64,000 nt of DNA from Sinorhizobium fredii USDA 257 (GCF_000265205.3 NC_018000.1:1612001-1676000), one strand, 5' to 3'; numbered from the stretch's first letter, positions 8,728-18,502 are shown. Notes: generated by a model not told the origin, from the sequence alone. Numbers and translations: made by a program.

Positions 8728-9672
8728 TTGAAACACTTCTTCCTCGCATCCATTCTCGCCGGCGCGCTGGCGCTTCCGGCCTATGCCGCCGACTACACGA
8801 TCATCGCGCCGGCCAATCCCGGCGGCGGCTGGGACCAGACCGCTCGTTCGCTGCAGACCGTCATGCAGCAGGAAGGCATTTCCGGCAATGTGCAGGTGCA
8901 GAACGTGCCCGGCGCCGGCGGCACGATCGGCCTGGCGCAGTTCGCCAGCCAGCAGAAGGGCAACCCGAATGCGCTGCTCGTCGGCGGCTATGTCATGGTC
9001 GGCGCCATCCTCACCAACAATTCGCCGGTCACCCTCAACGACGTCACGCCGATCGCGCGCCTGACGGGCGAATACGAGGCGATCGTCGTTCCGGCCGCTT
9101 CCGAGATCAAGACGATGGCCGATCTCGTCGAAGCCCTGAAGAAGGATCCGGGCGCCGTTTCCTGGGGTGGCGGCTCGGCAGGCGGCACTGACCACATCGC
9201 CGTCGGCCTCATTGCCAAGGCCGCTGGCGTCGATCCGACCAAGATCAACTACATCGCCTATTCCGGCGGCGGTGAGGCGCTTGCTGCGATCCTCGGCAGC
9301 CAGGTGACGGCCGGCATCTCCGGCTACGGCGAATTCGAGTCGCAGATCAAGGCCGGCACGCTCCGACTGATCGCGGTCTCGAGCGCCGAGCGCCTTCCGG
9401 GTATCGACGCTCCGACGCTGAAGGAATCCGGCCTCGACGTCGTCGTCGAGAACTGGCGCATGGTCGCCGCCGCTCCGGGCCTTACCGACGAGCAGAAGGC
9501 TGCCGTTTCGGCGGACGTCGAGAAGCTCGCCAAGTCTGCCGGCTGGCAGGAGGTGCTGAAGACCAAGGGCTGGCAGGACACCTACCTCGCCGGGGACGCC
9601 TTCAAGGAACAGCTCGCCAAGGACGTTTCGGCAACCGAAGCGGTCCTCAAGGACATCGGACTGGTCAAATGA
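8728..9672 (+). CDS. tctC: Tripartite tricarboxylate transporter, binding protein TctC
   Basis: A 314-residue periplasmic receptor of the TTT (Bug) family. It starts with TTG at 8728, placed 7 bases after CGGAGG, and has a signal peptide ending LPAYA before ADYTII. The family landmarks [10 protein letters not shown] near the mature N-terminus and NVPGAGG are present. It captures carboxylates and hands them to TctA/TctB. It overlaps tctB by 4 bp. Regulation by the nearby TctDE system is likely. Confidence 0.88.
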   Translation: MKHFFLASILAGALALPAYAADYTIIAPANPGGGWDQTARSLQTVMQQEGISGNVQVQNVPGAGGTIGLAQFASQQKGNPNALLVGGYVMVGAILTNNSPVTLNDVTPIARLTGEYEAIVVPAASEIKTMADLVEALKKDPGAVSWGGGSAGGTDHIAVGLIAKAAGVDPTKINYIAYSGGGEALAAILGSQVTAGISGYGEFESQIKAGTLRLIAVSSAERLPGIDAPTLKESGLDVVVENWRMVAAAPGLTDEQKAAVSADVEKLAKSAGWQEVLKTKGWQDTYLAGDAFKEQLAKDVSATEAVLKDIGLVK

Positions 9673-10160
9673 ACAAGGGAGACAACCCTTCCGTCGAAAC
9701 GCGCCGCCCTGATCGGGCGGCGCTGATCATCGCCGTCGTGCTGGCTGCGATTGCCGGCGTGATCTTCTGGGATGTTTCTCGCCTTACGGGGCTCGCCGGC
9801 TACTCGCAGGTGGGCCCGACCACCGTGCCTTACGCGATCGCCTGCTGTCTTATCGTGCTTGCCATCTGGACGGCTGTCGAGGGGCTGAGGGGTGACTTCG
9901 TCGAGCGTGAGCCGCAGCAGCTCGGGCCGGTCGCCTGGGTCGTCGGCGGGCTTGCAGCGCAGATGCTGCTGCTCAATACGCTCGGTTTCTCGATTGCGAC
10001 CGGCATCCTCTTCGCCCTGACGGCGCGCGGCTTCGGGAAGCGGCAACTCTGGCTGACAATTCCCTTCGGGATCGTCGCCAGTTTCCTTGTCTGGACGATA
10101 TTCGCCAAGCTCCTGCAACTGTCGCTGCCGGCAGGACCGCTTGAACGCCTGCTCTTCTAG
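9669..10160 (+). CDS. tctB: Tripartite tricarboxylate transporter, small subunit TctB
   Basis: A 163-residue inner-membrane protein with four predicted hydrophobic spans, the expected size and topology of the poorly conserved TctB small subunit. It overlaps the tctC stop (ATGA) and precedes tctA by 14 bp. It supports transport together with the large TctA permease. Confidence 0.85.
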   Translation: MNKGDNPSVETRRPDRAALIIAVVLAAIAGVIFWDVSRLTGLAGYSQVGPTTVPYAIACCLIVLAIWTAVEGLRGDFVEREPQQLGPVAWVVGGLAAQMLLLNTLGFSIATGILFALTARGFGKRQLWLTIPFGIVASFLVWTIFAKLLQLSLPAGPLERLLF

Positions 10161-10174
10161 AAAGGCAGACACTT

Positions 10175-11692
10175 ATGGGTACTCTTGACTTCCTTTTGCA
10201 GGGGCTGCTGGTTGCTGCCCAACCGATGAACCTGCTCTATGCGTTGATCGGCGTCACACTCGGCACGGCCGTCGGCGTCCTTCCTGGCATCGGTCCCGCC
10301 CTGACGGTCGCGCTCCTGTTGCCTGTGACGTACCAGCTCGATCCTGGCGGATCGCTGATCATGTTCGCCGGCATCTACTACGGCGGGATGTATGGCGGTT
10401 CGACGACATCGATCCTGCTCAACACGCCCGGTGAAAGCTCCTCGATCGTCACCGCCCTCGAAGGCAACAAGATGGCGCGCGCCGGCCGTGGCGGCCCCGC
10501 ATTGGCAACGGCGGCGATCGGCTCGTTCGTCGCTGGTCTCATTGCAACCCTGGGGCTCGCCTTCATCGCTCCCTATATTGTCAAGCTGGCACTCGTCTTC
10601 GGCCCGCGCGAGTATTTCGCCTTGATGGTGCTCGCCTTCGTGACTGTCTCCTCGGCATTCGGCGACTCGACGCTGCGCGGCCTCACCTCGCTCTTTATCG
10701 GCCTGACGCTCGCCTGCATCGGCATCGACCAGCTGACCGGCCAGGCGCGGCTTTCCTTCGGGGTTCCGGATTTGCTCGACGGCATCGAGGTGACGACGCT
10801 CGCCGTTGCCATGTTCGCGATCGGCGAGACGCTCTACATCGCCGCGCAGGGGGACAAGGGCCCCGACAAGGTCGAGGCCGTTCGCGGCTCGGTCTGGATG
10901 AGCGCCACGGATTGGGCGCGTTCCTGGAAGGCATGGCTGCGCGGCACCTTCATCGGCTTCCCGATCGGCGCGATGCCGGCCGGCGGCGCCGAGATCGGCA
11001 CCTTTCTCTCCTATGCGACCGAGAAGCGCCTGAGCAAACATCCGGAGGAGTTCGGGAATGGCGCGATCGAAGGCGTCGCCGGTCCGGAAGCCGCAAACAA
11101 CGCGTCTGCGGCCGGCACGCTGGTGCCGCTCCTGACCCTCGGCCTGCCAACCTCGGCGACGGCGGCCATCATGCTTGCCGGTTTCCAGCAATATGGTCTT
11201 CAGCCCGGGCCGCTGCTCTTCGCGACCAATCCGCAGCTCGTCTGGGGCCTGATCGCCAGCCTGCTGATCGCCAACTTCATGCTGCTCGTCCTCAACCTGC
11301 CGCTGGTCGGCCTGTGGGTGAAGCTGCTGACGATCCCGAAGCCCTGGCTTTATGCCGGCATTCTCCTGTTCGCGACGCTCGGCACCATCGGCGCCAATCC
11401 CTCGGTCTTCGAACTTGGCATGCTGCTCGCCTTCGGCCTGCTCGGCTACATTATGCGGGTCTTCGGCTACCCGATCGCGCCGGTCGTCGTCGGCCTGATC
11501 CTCGGGCCGCTCGCCGAACAGCAGTTGCGCCGGGCGCTTTCGATCAGCCAGGGCGACATTACCGTGCTCTTCACCTCGCCGATCGCGGCGGTGCTGCTGG
11601 TGATCGCGACCTTGGCCTTTGTCGTGCCACTGATCTTGAGGGCCCGCGGCCGCGGCGAAGTTCTCGCTCAGCTTGCTGCCAGCGAAGACTGA
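10175..11692 (+). CDS. tctA: Tripartite tricarboxylate transporter, large permease TctA
   Basis: A 505-residue polytopic permease, usual length for TctA. Family landmarks are [11 protein letters not shown] near the N-terminus, the [18 protein letters not shown] segment, and the mirrored [12 protein letters not shown] segment in the second half. It carries out ion-coupled carboxylate import. It ends the tctCBA operon; an intrinsic terminator lies about 70 bp downstream. Confidence 0.9.
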   Translation: MGTLDFLLQGLLVAAQPMNLLYALIGVTLGTAVGVLPGIGPALTVALLLPVTYQLDPGGSLIMFAGIYYGGMYGGSTTSILLNTPGESSSIVTALEGNKMARAGRGGPALATAAIGSFVAGLIATLGLAFIAPYIVKLALVFGPREYFALMVLAFVTVSSAFGDSTLRGLTSLFIGLTLACIGIDQLTGQARLSFGVPDLLDGIEVTTLAVAMFAIGETLYIAAQGDKGPDKVEAVRGSVWMSATDWARSWKAWLRGTFIGFPIGAMPAGGAEIGTFLSYATEKRLSKHPEEFGNGAIEGVAGPEAANNASAAGTLVPLLTLGLPTSATAAIMLAGFQQYGLQPGPLLFATNPQLVWGLIASLLIANFMLLVLNLPLVGLWVKLLTIPKPWLYAGILLFATLGTIGANPSVFELGMLLAFGLLGYIMRVFGYPIAPVVVGLILGPLAEQQLRRALSISQGDITVLFTSPIAAVLLVIATLAFVVPLILRARGRGEVLAQLAASED

Positions 11693-11760
11693 TCCCTTCC
11701 GCCTCCCAAGGCGCTTCGAGGAGCGGGACGAGGAGGGGCAGCCGCGCCCCGCTCAACACC

Positions 11761-11800
11761 AGGCCCGGTTGGCAGACCGCCAACCGGGCCTGCTTTCGTT
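11761..11800 (+). terminator. Intrinsic terminator of tctCBA
   Basis: A 13-bp perfect stem (AGGCCCGGTTGGC and its complement) with a 5-base loop is followed by a T-rich tail (GCTTTCGTT). Confidence 0.82.
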
Positions 11801-11892
11801 GCATGGCTGGGGTGAGGTTTTGTGCATTGCAAAACAGCCCCGCCGGGCTCATCTTTTGCTCATCGAATTGAGAAAGAAAGTGAGCAAAGACA

Positions 11893-12057
11893 ATGACTAG
11901 CAAGAACCGCATGGGCTTCATCGGCCGCGCCTTCGCCGTGCTCGGCGCAGCGAGCGCCGCAGCAGCGGCAGTCGAAGGTCACCGCCGCCCGAACGCCCGC
12001 GACCTCCACACCCTCGGCATCAATCCTGCCAACTTCCCGGATACCCGCCGCGGCTGA
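11893..12057 (+). CDS. Small hypothetical protein, 54 residues
   Basis: A short ORF with a basic start (MTSKNRMGFIGRAF), an alanine-rich hydrophobic stretch (residues 13-26) and a C-terminal motif RDLHTLGINPANF that recalls the tails of small rhizobial DUF1127-like proteins. It stands alone after the tctA terminator and before the converging FecR-barrel gene. The ribosome binding site is weak. I do not recognise a function; coding is supported by composition and by the structured motif at the C-terminus. Confidence 0.5.
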   Translation: MTSKNRMGFIGRAFAVLGAASAAAAAVEGHRRPNARDLHTLGINPANFPDTRRG

Positions 12058-12104
12058 TGCGGCGCCGCACAATTCGCTCTGGCGACTGAATATGTTGGTG
12101 GGCG

Positions 12105-15100
12105 TTAAAACCGCGCCCGCACGGTGGCGCGAATGGTCCGCCCAGGGGACGGGAGCCCCTCGGCCATGTCTATCTCGGTGTCGAATAGATTCAGCACTTG
12201 CGCTCCGAACTCCAGGTGACCGCTCGCCGATTTCCAACTGATTGCCGCGTCAGTTGTCTTGTAGGCTTCCAGTTCTGGTGCAACGGGATTGTCATCCTCG
12301 TCGTAGTACTGCGAGCCGACTCTTGGACCGACAAACGTCTCTGCGACAGTCACCGCTACGCGAGAGGGGTGCACGTAAGTCAGGCCGACCTGGGCCACGT
12401 AATCCGGTACGAGCGGCACCCTGTAGTCGGAATTCCAAAAGGGCGTGTTGTCTTTAGTCTCGTTCAGCGTTAGCGAGCCAAAGACCCCCAGGCCATCGCC
12501 GACCCAATAATTCGCGCTGAAATTCAACCGCTCGATCTCACCATCCGATGTAATAAAGGTCGTCATCAGATCCTCGGGTTCGAGAGTGAGGCCATTGAAC
12601 CGCTGATGCTGGTATTCGACAGCCGTAAAAAAGCGCTCGCTCCACTCCGCATCCCAGCGAACGGCTGCCGTGCGCGTTTGTCCGCTCGAATAGAGAGACA
12701 GTTGAAGCGGGGCCAGGCCAACCGTCGTCACAGGTGATAGGGTGTGGTTGGTTAGGAACTGGGTGTCCTGCCGGTAGTAGCCCCGAAGCCAGTGCCCCTC
12801 GATGGGGGACCACGCGACGCCTGCGCGCGGGTCGACTGGTCCCCAAATCCCGGTTTCGCCGTCGAACCGGGTGACGTACGCCCCGCCTTGGAACTGAAGA
12901 TCCTGGGATACTTCCAGCATGCCGTCGAGATAGACGCGGGTCGCGTTGCTTTCCCCGGAAAATTCACCAAGATCTTCAACGCCACCCGAGCTCAAATTGG
13001 TCGCTGTCTGAGAGATCCAGAACTGAGAGTGCGCAGCCTCTGCACCGTAGCGAACGGTGAGTGGACCGATACCGAATAGATGACTTGCACCGTACGCAAT
13101 GTCGTCATCTTCGTTCCTTTCGTTGATCCGGTAGACTATCCGGGCGTCAAAATCTGTTACCCGGAACTGTCTCCGAGTATCGACATCGCTCGTTACAGCG
13201 AAGGCTTGGATGACATTCCGGTCAGAGATGGTGTGGCTCCATGCACCGCCAATTGTATTGTCACGAATTCCGACCTCGTTGAATGGAGCCGGGTTCCATA
13301 TTTGACCAGGATAACCGATCTCTTGCCGGAGATTGTTTCCAAACAGGAAGACACTATCGGCGAGGGTGGGTCGAAGACCGAGCTGAAAGAGGGCACCGTC
13401 GAAGTCGTCGGCATCGTTTTCGCGCTCGAACTCCGGGCGCGATATTTGGCCCTGTATGTAATAGCTCAAGGGAATGGCACTGTAGCTCGTGCCTTGAAGA
13501 AGGACATCACTGCTCCAGCCAGGACCCGCACCACTGTCGAGGAGCGCGGACCCGATCGCGGCTTCAAAGAAGCTTCTCCGTTCGAGCGAATTGCGCTTAC
13601 CCTCCGAAGCGACCGCCAGCGGATCAAAAAGAAGGCCTTGCATCTGCAAGGAAGTCGACGTTGCACCGAATGGGAACCGATCCAAGCCAGAAAGCGGTTC
13701 TCCGACGAAGGGGCTGAGCTGTCCGCTTGCCGCCTGGTCAATGTAGCTCGTTGATCTGAACGGATCGAAGGAGCGATCCGCGTAATACTGGCCCCATTCG
13801 CGCAGTCCGATATTTTCGAGGGTGACCCCAAGAAAGGATGCGGCCTGCCGGTTTGCGTCATAGCCGCTGTAGTACCCTCCGCGCGCCTGCCGGCGGCGAA
13901 GCGCCTCGCGGGCCTCGACGATCGCTTCGTCGGCGCGGTACTGGTCAATGGCTATGCCGGAGCGGATCAACGGGATTGACGGATTGTCCGGATCAAACCT
14001 GTCGGCATTATCGAGGGCCTGGGCCGCCTCCTCCTTCGCCCCCAGTTGATAGCTGCCGATCGCCAGACCGATCAGGCTATCGCCGTAAGTCGGGTTCACA
14101 GCAGAAGCTTCGAGCAGCGTCTTCTCCCCCTGCTCAGTCTTTCCGATCCGCAAGAGATATCGGCCCTTGGCCGCGAGGACCGCATAGGAATGAGGATCCA
14201 GCGCTTCCGCCTTGTCGATCTCCGCCTTTGCCGCCGCCAACTGGTCATTGTCCATCAGGAAGCGCGCATAGTTTGCGTGCAGGACGGCATTTTCCGGGTT
14301 CAACGCGATGGCCCGTCGATGCGCCGCGTCCGCTTCGACGAGCGCGTTGCGGTCACTCTGCGTGATTCCCAGTTCATTCCAGACGGCATCATTGCCCGGC
14401 GCCACCTCCGCGGCGCGTTCCAGGTCGACGAGCGCGCCATCAAGGTCGCTCGAGACCGACGCACGGAAGCGAGCACTGGTCAGGAGATAGGCGGGTTCAT
14501 CCGGATCAATCGCTTTGGCGCGGGCAAGCGCCTCCCTTACTTCATCGCGGCGGTCGAGCTCAAAAGCGAGGTCTGCGCGCATCGCAGGCAACCGTGCATC
14601 ATCAGGAAAACGGCGCTCGGCCGCTCTCAATATCTCAATCGCTTCGGCCGGACCAAGTGCGTGGGAAGCCGCCGCGGCCCGCATCAATGCCGCGGTGGGA
14701 TCGTCGGCATAGGCGCCCTCTGCCGGCGGCGGGACTTCGCGATCGGGATTGGCCAAGGCCTCGGCGAACCAGCGGCCGTAGATTGCCGATGCCTTGCGAT
14801 CTCGGGGTAGTGCGGGCAAGGCTGCGGCGAATAGCCGGCTCGCGTCGCCATAGCGCTGCTCCAGTCCGGCGATCATCGCTTCGACGAGCTTGGCCCGCGC
14901 TTCGAGATGAGTCGACAGGGGTCGCCGCAGTTCGCTCAGCGCCTCCTGGGCCGCTGCCCTGCCGTCATGCGCCAGCGCCGCTTCCGCGAGCGCGAGCCAG
15001 TCCTCATCGCTGCGTTGGACCGGCGGCTTGGCAAGGATGCGCTTGCGTTCGGCACGAGTGTCGGGGCCACCCAATCCGCTTGCCGGCAAGCCTGCGAAAA

Positions 15101-15719
15101 CACCGCGCAGTTCCGAATAAAGCAGGACCTGCTCGCGCTCCTTGAGATTCACGAGTATATATTTGCGCGGCGCCTGGCCAATGGATGCAACCGCGCCCTC
15201 CCCCTGATTGACCGTCACGGAACCCTGGGCGTTCTTGAGTTCCACGCTGCCTTCCAGCACCGAGAGCGTGGTATCTCCATTGCCGCTTACGCTGAGCGTC
15301 CAGTCGGTCCCGCGGATTGCTGCGGCGGCCGAGGGCGTATCGACAGTGAGGCCGCTGCCGCCGCGCTTGGCCCGCGCCCAAACGACACCGGACGTGAGTT
15401 CAAGCTCGCTGCGGGAGTCCTCGCCAATCGTCTTGACGAGAAGCGTCGTATTGCGCCCCATGCGCATCTGGGTGTCGTCGGAAAAGAGCAGTGCAAGGCT
15501 GCCGGACGCATTCGTCCGCAGAATATCGCCTGCAAGCAGGTCCTGACTGACCTCCACGCTACGCCAGCCTTCGATGTCGATGAAGCGAATCTCCTCGCCG
15601 GACTTGCGGGAAATGACGGATCCCTCGGCGGACGTTGCGCGCGGAAATACCTCAGCCGCAGTTGGCAGCCCGCTTGCCAGCACCGCAAGTGCTGCAACCC
15701 ACAGTCTCAGCTTGTGCAT
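12105..15719 (-). CDS. FecR-domain, TPR and outer-membrane beta-barrel protein
   Basis: A 1204-residue exported protein read from MHKLRLW, with a signal peptide to about residue 22. Residues 33-180 form a FecR-like domain (GWRSVEVSQDLLAGD, DTPSAAAAIRGTDW, VLEGSVEL). Residues 240-610 carry about eight TPR-like helical repeats (for example NAVWNELG, AIALNPENA). From about residue 700 the sequence is strand-rich and ends with TonB-receptor-like last strands (LNLFDTEID, SPGRTIRATVRARF) and a terminal Phe suited to BAM recognition. No plug domain or TonB box is visible. BcsC and PgaA share the TPR-plus-barrel layout, so polysaccharide or metabolite export is one hypothesis; signal sensing through FecR is another. 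The longer frame from 15926 lacks a signal peptide at its start and is rejected. Confidence 0.75.
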   Translation of the reverse strand: MHKLRLWVAALAVLASGLPTAAEVFPRATSAEGSVISRKSGEEIRFIDIEGWRSVEVSQDLLAGDILRTNASGSLALLFSDDTQMRMGRNTTLLVKTIGEDSRSELELTSGVVWARAKRGGSGLTVDTPSAAAAIRGTDWTLSVSGNGDTTLSVLEGSVELKNAQGSVTVNQGEGAVASIGQAPRKYILVNLKEREQVLLYSELRGVFAGLPASGLGGPDTRAERKRILAKPPVQRSDEDWLALAEAALAHDGRAAAQEALSELRRPLSTHLEARAKLVEAMIAGLEQRYGDASRLFAAALPALPRDRKASAIYGRWFAEALANPDREVPPPAEGAYADDPTAALMRAAAASHALGPAEAIEILRAAERRFPDDARLPAMRADLAFELDRRDEVREALARAKAIDPDEPAYLLTSARFRASVSSDLDGALVDLERAAEVAPGNDAVWNELGITQSDRNALVEADAAHRRAIALNPENAVLHANYARFLMDNDQLAAAKAEIDKAEALDPHSYAVLAAKGRYLLRIGKTEQGEKTLLEASAVNPTYGDSLIGLAIGSYQLGAKEEAAQALDNADRFDPDNPSIPLIRSGIAIDQYRADEAIVEAREALRRRQARGGYYSGYDANRQAASFLGVTLENIGLREWGQYYADRSFDPFRSTSYIDQAASGQLSPFVGEPLSGLDRFPFGATSTSLQMQGLLFDPLAVASEGKRNSLERRSFFEAAIGSALLDSGAGPGWSSDVLLQGTSYSAIPLSYYIQGQISRPEFERENDADDFDGALFQLGLRPTLADSVFLFGNNLRQEIGYPGQIWNPAPFNEVGIRDNTIGGAWSHTISDRNVIQAFAVTSDVDTRRQFRVTDFDARIVYRINERNEDDDIAYGASHLFGIGPLTVRYGAEAAHSQFWISQTATNLSSGGVEDLGEFSGESNATRVYLDGMLEVSQDLQFQGGAYVTRFDGETGIWGPVDPRAGVAWSPIEGHWLRGYYRQDTQFLTNHTLSPVTTVGLAPLQLSLYSSGQTRTAAVRWDAEWSERFFTAVEYQHQRFNGLTLEPEDLMTTFITSDGEIERLNFSANYWVGDGLGVFGSLTLNETKDNTPFWNSDYRVPLVPDYVAQVGLTYVHPSRVAVTVAETFVGPRVGSQYYDEDDNPVAPELEAYKTTDAAISWKSASGHLEFGAQVLNLFDTEIDMAEGLPSPGRTIRATVRARF

Positions 15720-15935
15720 CGGTAAACTGCATGATGAATCCCCGCCTCTAAATGTTGGGGGAATGGGCTGATTGTCAACGGCCCGGTGAGTTGAGACTTC
15801 GAGAAACACAACCAATTTCGGGCACAAGTCTCCATCGGACCACCGGCGCTCAATACTTGGAGGCACCGGAACGCCGATGAAGCAAGCCGCAATTGCGGAG
15901 CTTGACCCGCAGCACACCCGTGCCATCCTGCTCTG

Positions 15936-16715
15936 ATGATCAATGCTGTGCTTCTGGATCTTGCCGGCGTCATCTACGACGGCGAGAGGGCCGTGCCCGG
16001 CGCGTCAGACGCCGTCGCCCGCCTGCGGGCGGCCGGGCTCCCCATCCGCTTCGTCAGCAACACGACCCGTTCGAGCAAGCCAACGATTCTTGCCCGTCTC
16101 GCGAAACTGAGGCTTTCCGTGGAGGGGAACGAACTCTTCACGCCGGCCGAGGCCGCCTGCGACTGGCTTCGCGAGCACGGTCGAGCGGCGCATCTCCTCG
16201 TCCATCCCGATCTCGTTTCCGAGTTCCAGGATCTGCCGGCTGACGGCGGCATGGCGGTCGTCGTCGGCGACGCCGGCGATGCCTTCGATTATCCGGCGCT
16301 GAACGCGGCCTTCCGGAAGCTGGTCGACGGCGCCGAACTGCTGGCGCTTGCGCCGAACCGCAGCTTCAAGGATGCCGATGGGAAGTTGAGCCTCGATGCC
16401 GGAGCCTTCGTCGCGGCGTTGGAATTCGCCAGCCAGAGACAAGCAATCGTCCTCGGCAAGCCGGCGCCCGGCTTCTTTCACTCTGCTCTCGCAACCGTAC
16501 CCTGCACGGCCGCGGAAGCCGTCATGGTCGGGGACGACGCGGAAACGGATGTTGCCGGTGCGCTAAGCGCCGGTCTGGGTCAGGCCCTGCTGGTGCGCAC
16601 GGGAAAATACAGGGAGGGGGATGAAGCGCGATTTGCGCCGTCGCCGACCGCAACGGTTGGCGACATCGTGGCAGCCGTCGAGTGGATTCTCGCGAGGCGG
16701 AGCGGCGCCACATAA
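15936..16715 (+). CDS. HAD-superfamily phosphatase, LHPP-like (subfamily IIA)
   Basis: A 259-residue HAD hydrolase. Motif I is DLAGVIYDG with nucleophile Asp8; the usual second Asp is Ala10, as in the LHPP branch where that position is Ser. Motif II is FVSNTTRSS, the lysine motif is VLGKPAPGFF, and the acidic motif is MVGDDAETD. The family hydrolyses small phosphorylated substrates in the cytoplasm; LHPP acts on phosphohistidine/phospholysine and pyrophosphate. It is divergent from the FecR-barrel gene and converges on glnII, so context does not fix a substrate. Confidence 0.75.
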   Translation: MINAVLLDLAGVIYDGERAVPGASDAVARLRAAGLPIRFVSNTTRSSKPTILARLAKLRLSVEGNELFTPAEAACDWLREHGRAAHLLVHPDLVSEFQDLPADGGMAVVVGDAGDAFDYPALNAAFRKLVDGAELLALAPNRSFKDADGKLSLDAGAFVAALEFASQRQAIVLGKPAPGFFHSALATVPCTAAEAVMVGDDAETDVAGALSAGLGQALLVRTGKYREGDEARFAPSPTATVGDIVAAVEWILARRSGAT

Positions 16716-16749
16716 AAAAGCATGGCGCCGACCCTGGGTCGACGCCATG
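16713..16749 (-). terminator. Intrinsic terminator of glnII
   Basis: Read on the minus strand, CATGGCGTCGACCC pairs with GGGTCGGCGCCATG (one mismatch) and is followed by CTTTTTTA. It overlaps the stop codon of the convergent HAD gene. Confidence 0.85.
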
Positions 16750-16765
16750 TGAGGCTTGGGAGTAA

Positions 16766-17800
16766 TCAGGCTACCTTGGAAACCTGCGTCGGAACGCTGG
16801 AAATCGTCTTCAGCACCTGGGAAGCGATCTGGTAGGGGTCGCCCTGGGAGTTCGGGCGGCGATCTTCGAGGTAACCCTTGTAGCCGTTGTTGACGAAGCT
16901 GTGCGGAACGCGGATCGATGCGCCGCGATCGGCAACGCCATAGCTGAATTTGTTCCACGGCGCCGTCTCATGCTTGCCGGTCAGACGCATGTGGTTGTCC
17001 GGGCCGTAGACGTCGATGTGGTCCTGCAGGTTCTTCTCGAAGGCAGCCATCAGCGCTTCGAAATAGTCCTTGCCGCCGACTTCACGCATGTAAGCGGTCG
17101 AGAAGTTGCAGTGCATGCCGGAGCCGTTCCAGTCCGTGTCGCCGAGCGGCTTGCAGTGGAACTCAATGTCGATGCCGTATTTTTCCGTCAGGCGCTGCAA
17201 GAGGTAGCGTGCCATCCAGACTTCATCGGCAGCCTTCTTGGAGCCCTTGCCGAAAACCTGGAATTCCCATTGACCCTTGGCCACTTCGGCATTGATGCCT
17301 TCATGGTTGATGCCGGCAGCCAGGCAGATGTCGAGATGCTCCTCAACGATCTTGCGGGCGACATCACCGACGTTCGAATAGCCGACGCCAGTGTAGTACG
17401 GGCCCTGCGGCGCCGGGTAGCCCGTTTCCGGGAAGCCGAGCGGGCGGCCGTTCTTGTAGAAGAAGTATTCCTGCTCGAAGCCGAACCAGGCGCCTTCGTC
17501 ATCGAGGATCGTGGCGCGCGTGTTCGACGGATGCGGCGTCTTGCCGTCCGGCATCATGACCTCGCACATGACCAGCACGCCGTTGGTGCGGACCGGATCC
17601 GGATAAACCGCCACCGGCTTCAGCACGCAATCGGAGCTGCGGCCTTCGGCCTGATTCGTCGAGCTGCCGTCGAAGCCCCAGAGCGGAAGCTGCTCGAGCG
17701 TCGGGAACGCGTCGAAGTCCTTGATCTGCGTCTTGCCGCGGAGATTTGGTACGGGCGTGTAGCCATCGAGCCAGATGTACTCGAGCTTATACTTGGTCAT
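16766..17800 (-). CDS. glnII: Glutamine synthetase type II
   Basis: A 344-residue eukaryotic-type (GSII) glutamine synthetase making glutamine from glutamate, ammonia and ATP in the cytoplasm. Length and motifs fit: YIWLDGY, the LPLWGFDGSSTNQA segment, GFEQEYFF with catalytic Glu, the NHEGINAEV binding segment, NGSGMHCNFST, and the GVADRGASIRVP block. A sigma-54 promoter (17899-17914) gives a leader of about 90 bases, and the divergent gstI gene encodes an inhibitor of its translation; both fit the nitrogen-limitation control known for rhizobial glnII. It has its own terminator and is monocistronic. Confidence 0.96.
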   Translation of the reverse strand: MTKYKLEYIWLDGYTPVPNLRGKTQIKDFDAFPTLEQLPLWGFDGSSTNQAEGRSSDCVLKPVAVYPDPVRTNGVLVMCEVMMPDGKTPHPSNTRATILDDEGAWFGFEQEYFFYKNGRPLGFPETGYPAPQGPYYTGVGYSNVGDVARKIVEEHLDICLAAGINHEGINAEVAKGQWEFQVFGKGSKKAADEVWMARYLLQRLTEKYGIDIEFHCKPLGDTDWNGSGMHCNFSTAYMREVGGKDYFEALMAAFEKNLQDHIDVYGPDNHMRLTGKHETAPWNKFSYGVADRGASIRVPHSFVNNGYKGYLEDRRPNSQGDPYQIASQVLKTISSVPTQVSKVA

Positions 17801-18307
17801 TAGCGAATCTCTCTAACGTGGTGCTGCGAGGTTTGAGCAATTCCTGGTGCGGACTCGCACGGCAAACGTGCTCGACCACCAGGGATCGTCTCCCCTCAAG
17901 CATTAAGCGTGCCAACTCGACGATCGGTAAGACTCTTTTTTCGGTCGGCAGAGATTCGGACGGGGTTGCGAGGGACCGGCGGCAGGGGTAGTGGCGGGCG
18001 GCAAATTTCCGCTTGAGGCGCCGGTGTCTTGCCACCCCGTTGATTTTGCTGGATATCCCGCCCCTTCCTTAGGACCGGCCCTCCGGCGTCCGCATCGGGC
18101 GGCACGGGAGCAAACGCCGCAAAATGCGTCAGTTGCGCGCAGCTGCCTAAAAAATCCCACCGAACACCCTCCCTCAAATGCAGCCAGGCAAGAGTGCTCG
18201 CTATTCCGGCACGCAATTGAACGAATTTTCGGCAATTCGCGTAAATGATGTGCAATTTGTGCCGCGGCGTACTATCTTTCTCGACAGAACTGACTGGAGA
18301 CCAGAGC
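17801..18307. other. glnII/gstI divergent control region
   Basis: No gene is supported in these 507 bases. They hold the glnII leader (17801-17888), the sigma-54 promoter, and about 390 bases upstream of it where NtrC sites and the gstI promoter should lie. I could not identify convincing NtrC inverted repeats by eye. A GGAG ribosome binding site for gstI is at about 18296. Confidence 0.6.
17899..17914 (-). promoter_or_regulatory. Sigma-54 (-24/-12) promoter of glnII
   Basis: On the minus strand TGGCACG-CTTA-ATGCT matches TGGCACG-N4-TTGCW, with an exact -24 block, GG and GC dinucleotides at the right spacing, and one mismatch in the -12 block. Predicted transcription start is near 17888, about 88 bases before the glnII ATG. 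Confidence 0.85.
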
Positions 18308-18502
18308 ATGGCCACGAGTTTTCACGGCAAGACCGCGACGATCTTACAGTTCCCGACACGCATATCCCGGAAGGCCGAGGATCGCCATTTTGAGGCACAA
18401 CGGAAGGCGGAGCTCGCTTCGTCGGACGTGTGCGCGGCTGCCATTGACGGCTGCTGGTACCACGAGGAAGCGGTTCGCGAGGAAACCAGCACCAAGCACT
18501 GA
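18308..18502 (+). CDS. gstI: GstI, glutamine synthetase II translational inhibitor (DUF2735)
   Basis: A 64-residue protein with the DUF2735/GstI start pattern (M-T/A-TSFHGKTA-I-QFP). It is divergent from glnII, exactly as gstI is in Rhizobium leguminosarum, where the 63-residue GstI blocks translation of glnII mRNA and NtrC represses it while activating glnII. The GGAG upstream and the short size fit. Function is assigned from family, size and position; binding to the glnII leader here is inferred. Confidence 0.85.
   Translation: MATSFHGKTATILQFPTRISRKAEDRHFEAQRKAELASSDVCAAAIDGCWYHEEAVREETSTKH

Noticed and set aside
13080..13754. 224-residue plus-strand frame within the FecR-barrel gene
   Set aside because: It opposes a continuous 1204-residue protein with signal peptide, TPRs and terminal strands; the frame itself has no motifs.
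15720..15926. N-terminal extension of the FecR-barrel frame
   Set aside because: It removes the signal peptide from the N-terminus and contains no domain; the start at 15719 gives a normal exported protein.
17801..17888. Second sigma-54-like site in the glnII leader (near 17840-17870)
   Set aside because: TGG and TTGC blocks there have spacing off by one or two bases; the site at 17899-17914 is far better.
17915..18300. NtrC binding sites upstream of glnII
   Set aside because: Expected biologically, but no convincing paired TGCACC/GGTGCA-type repeat was found by eye.
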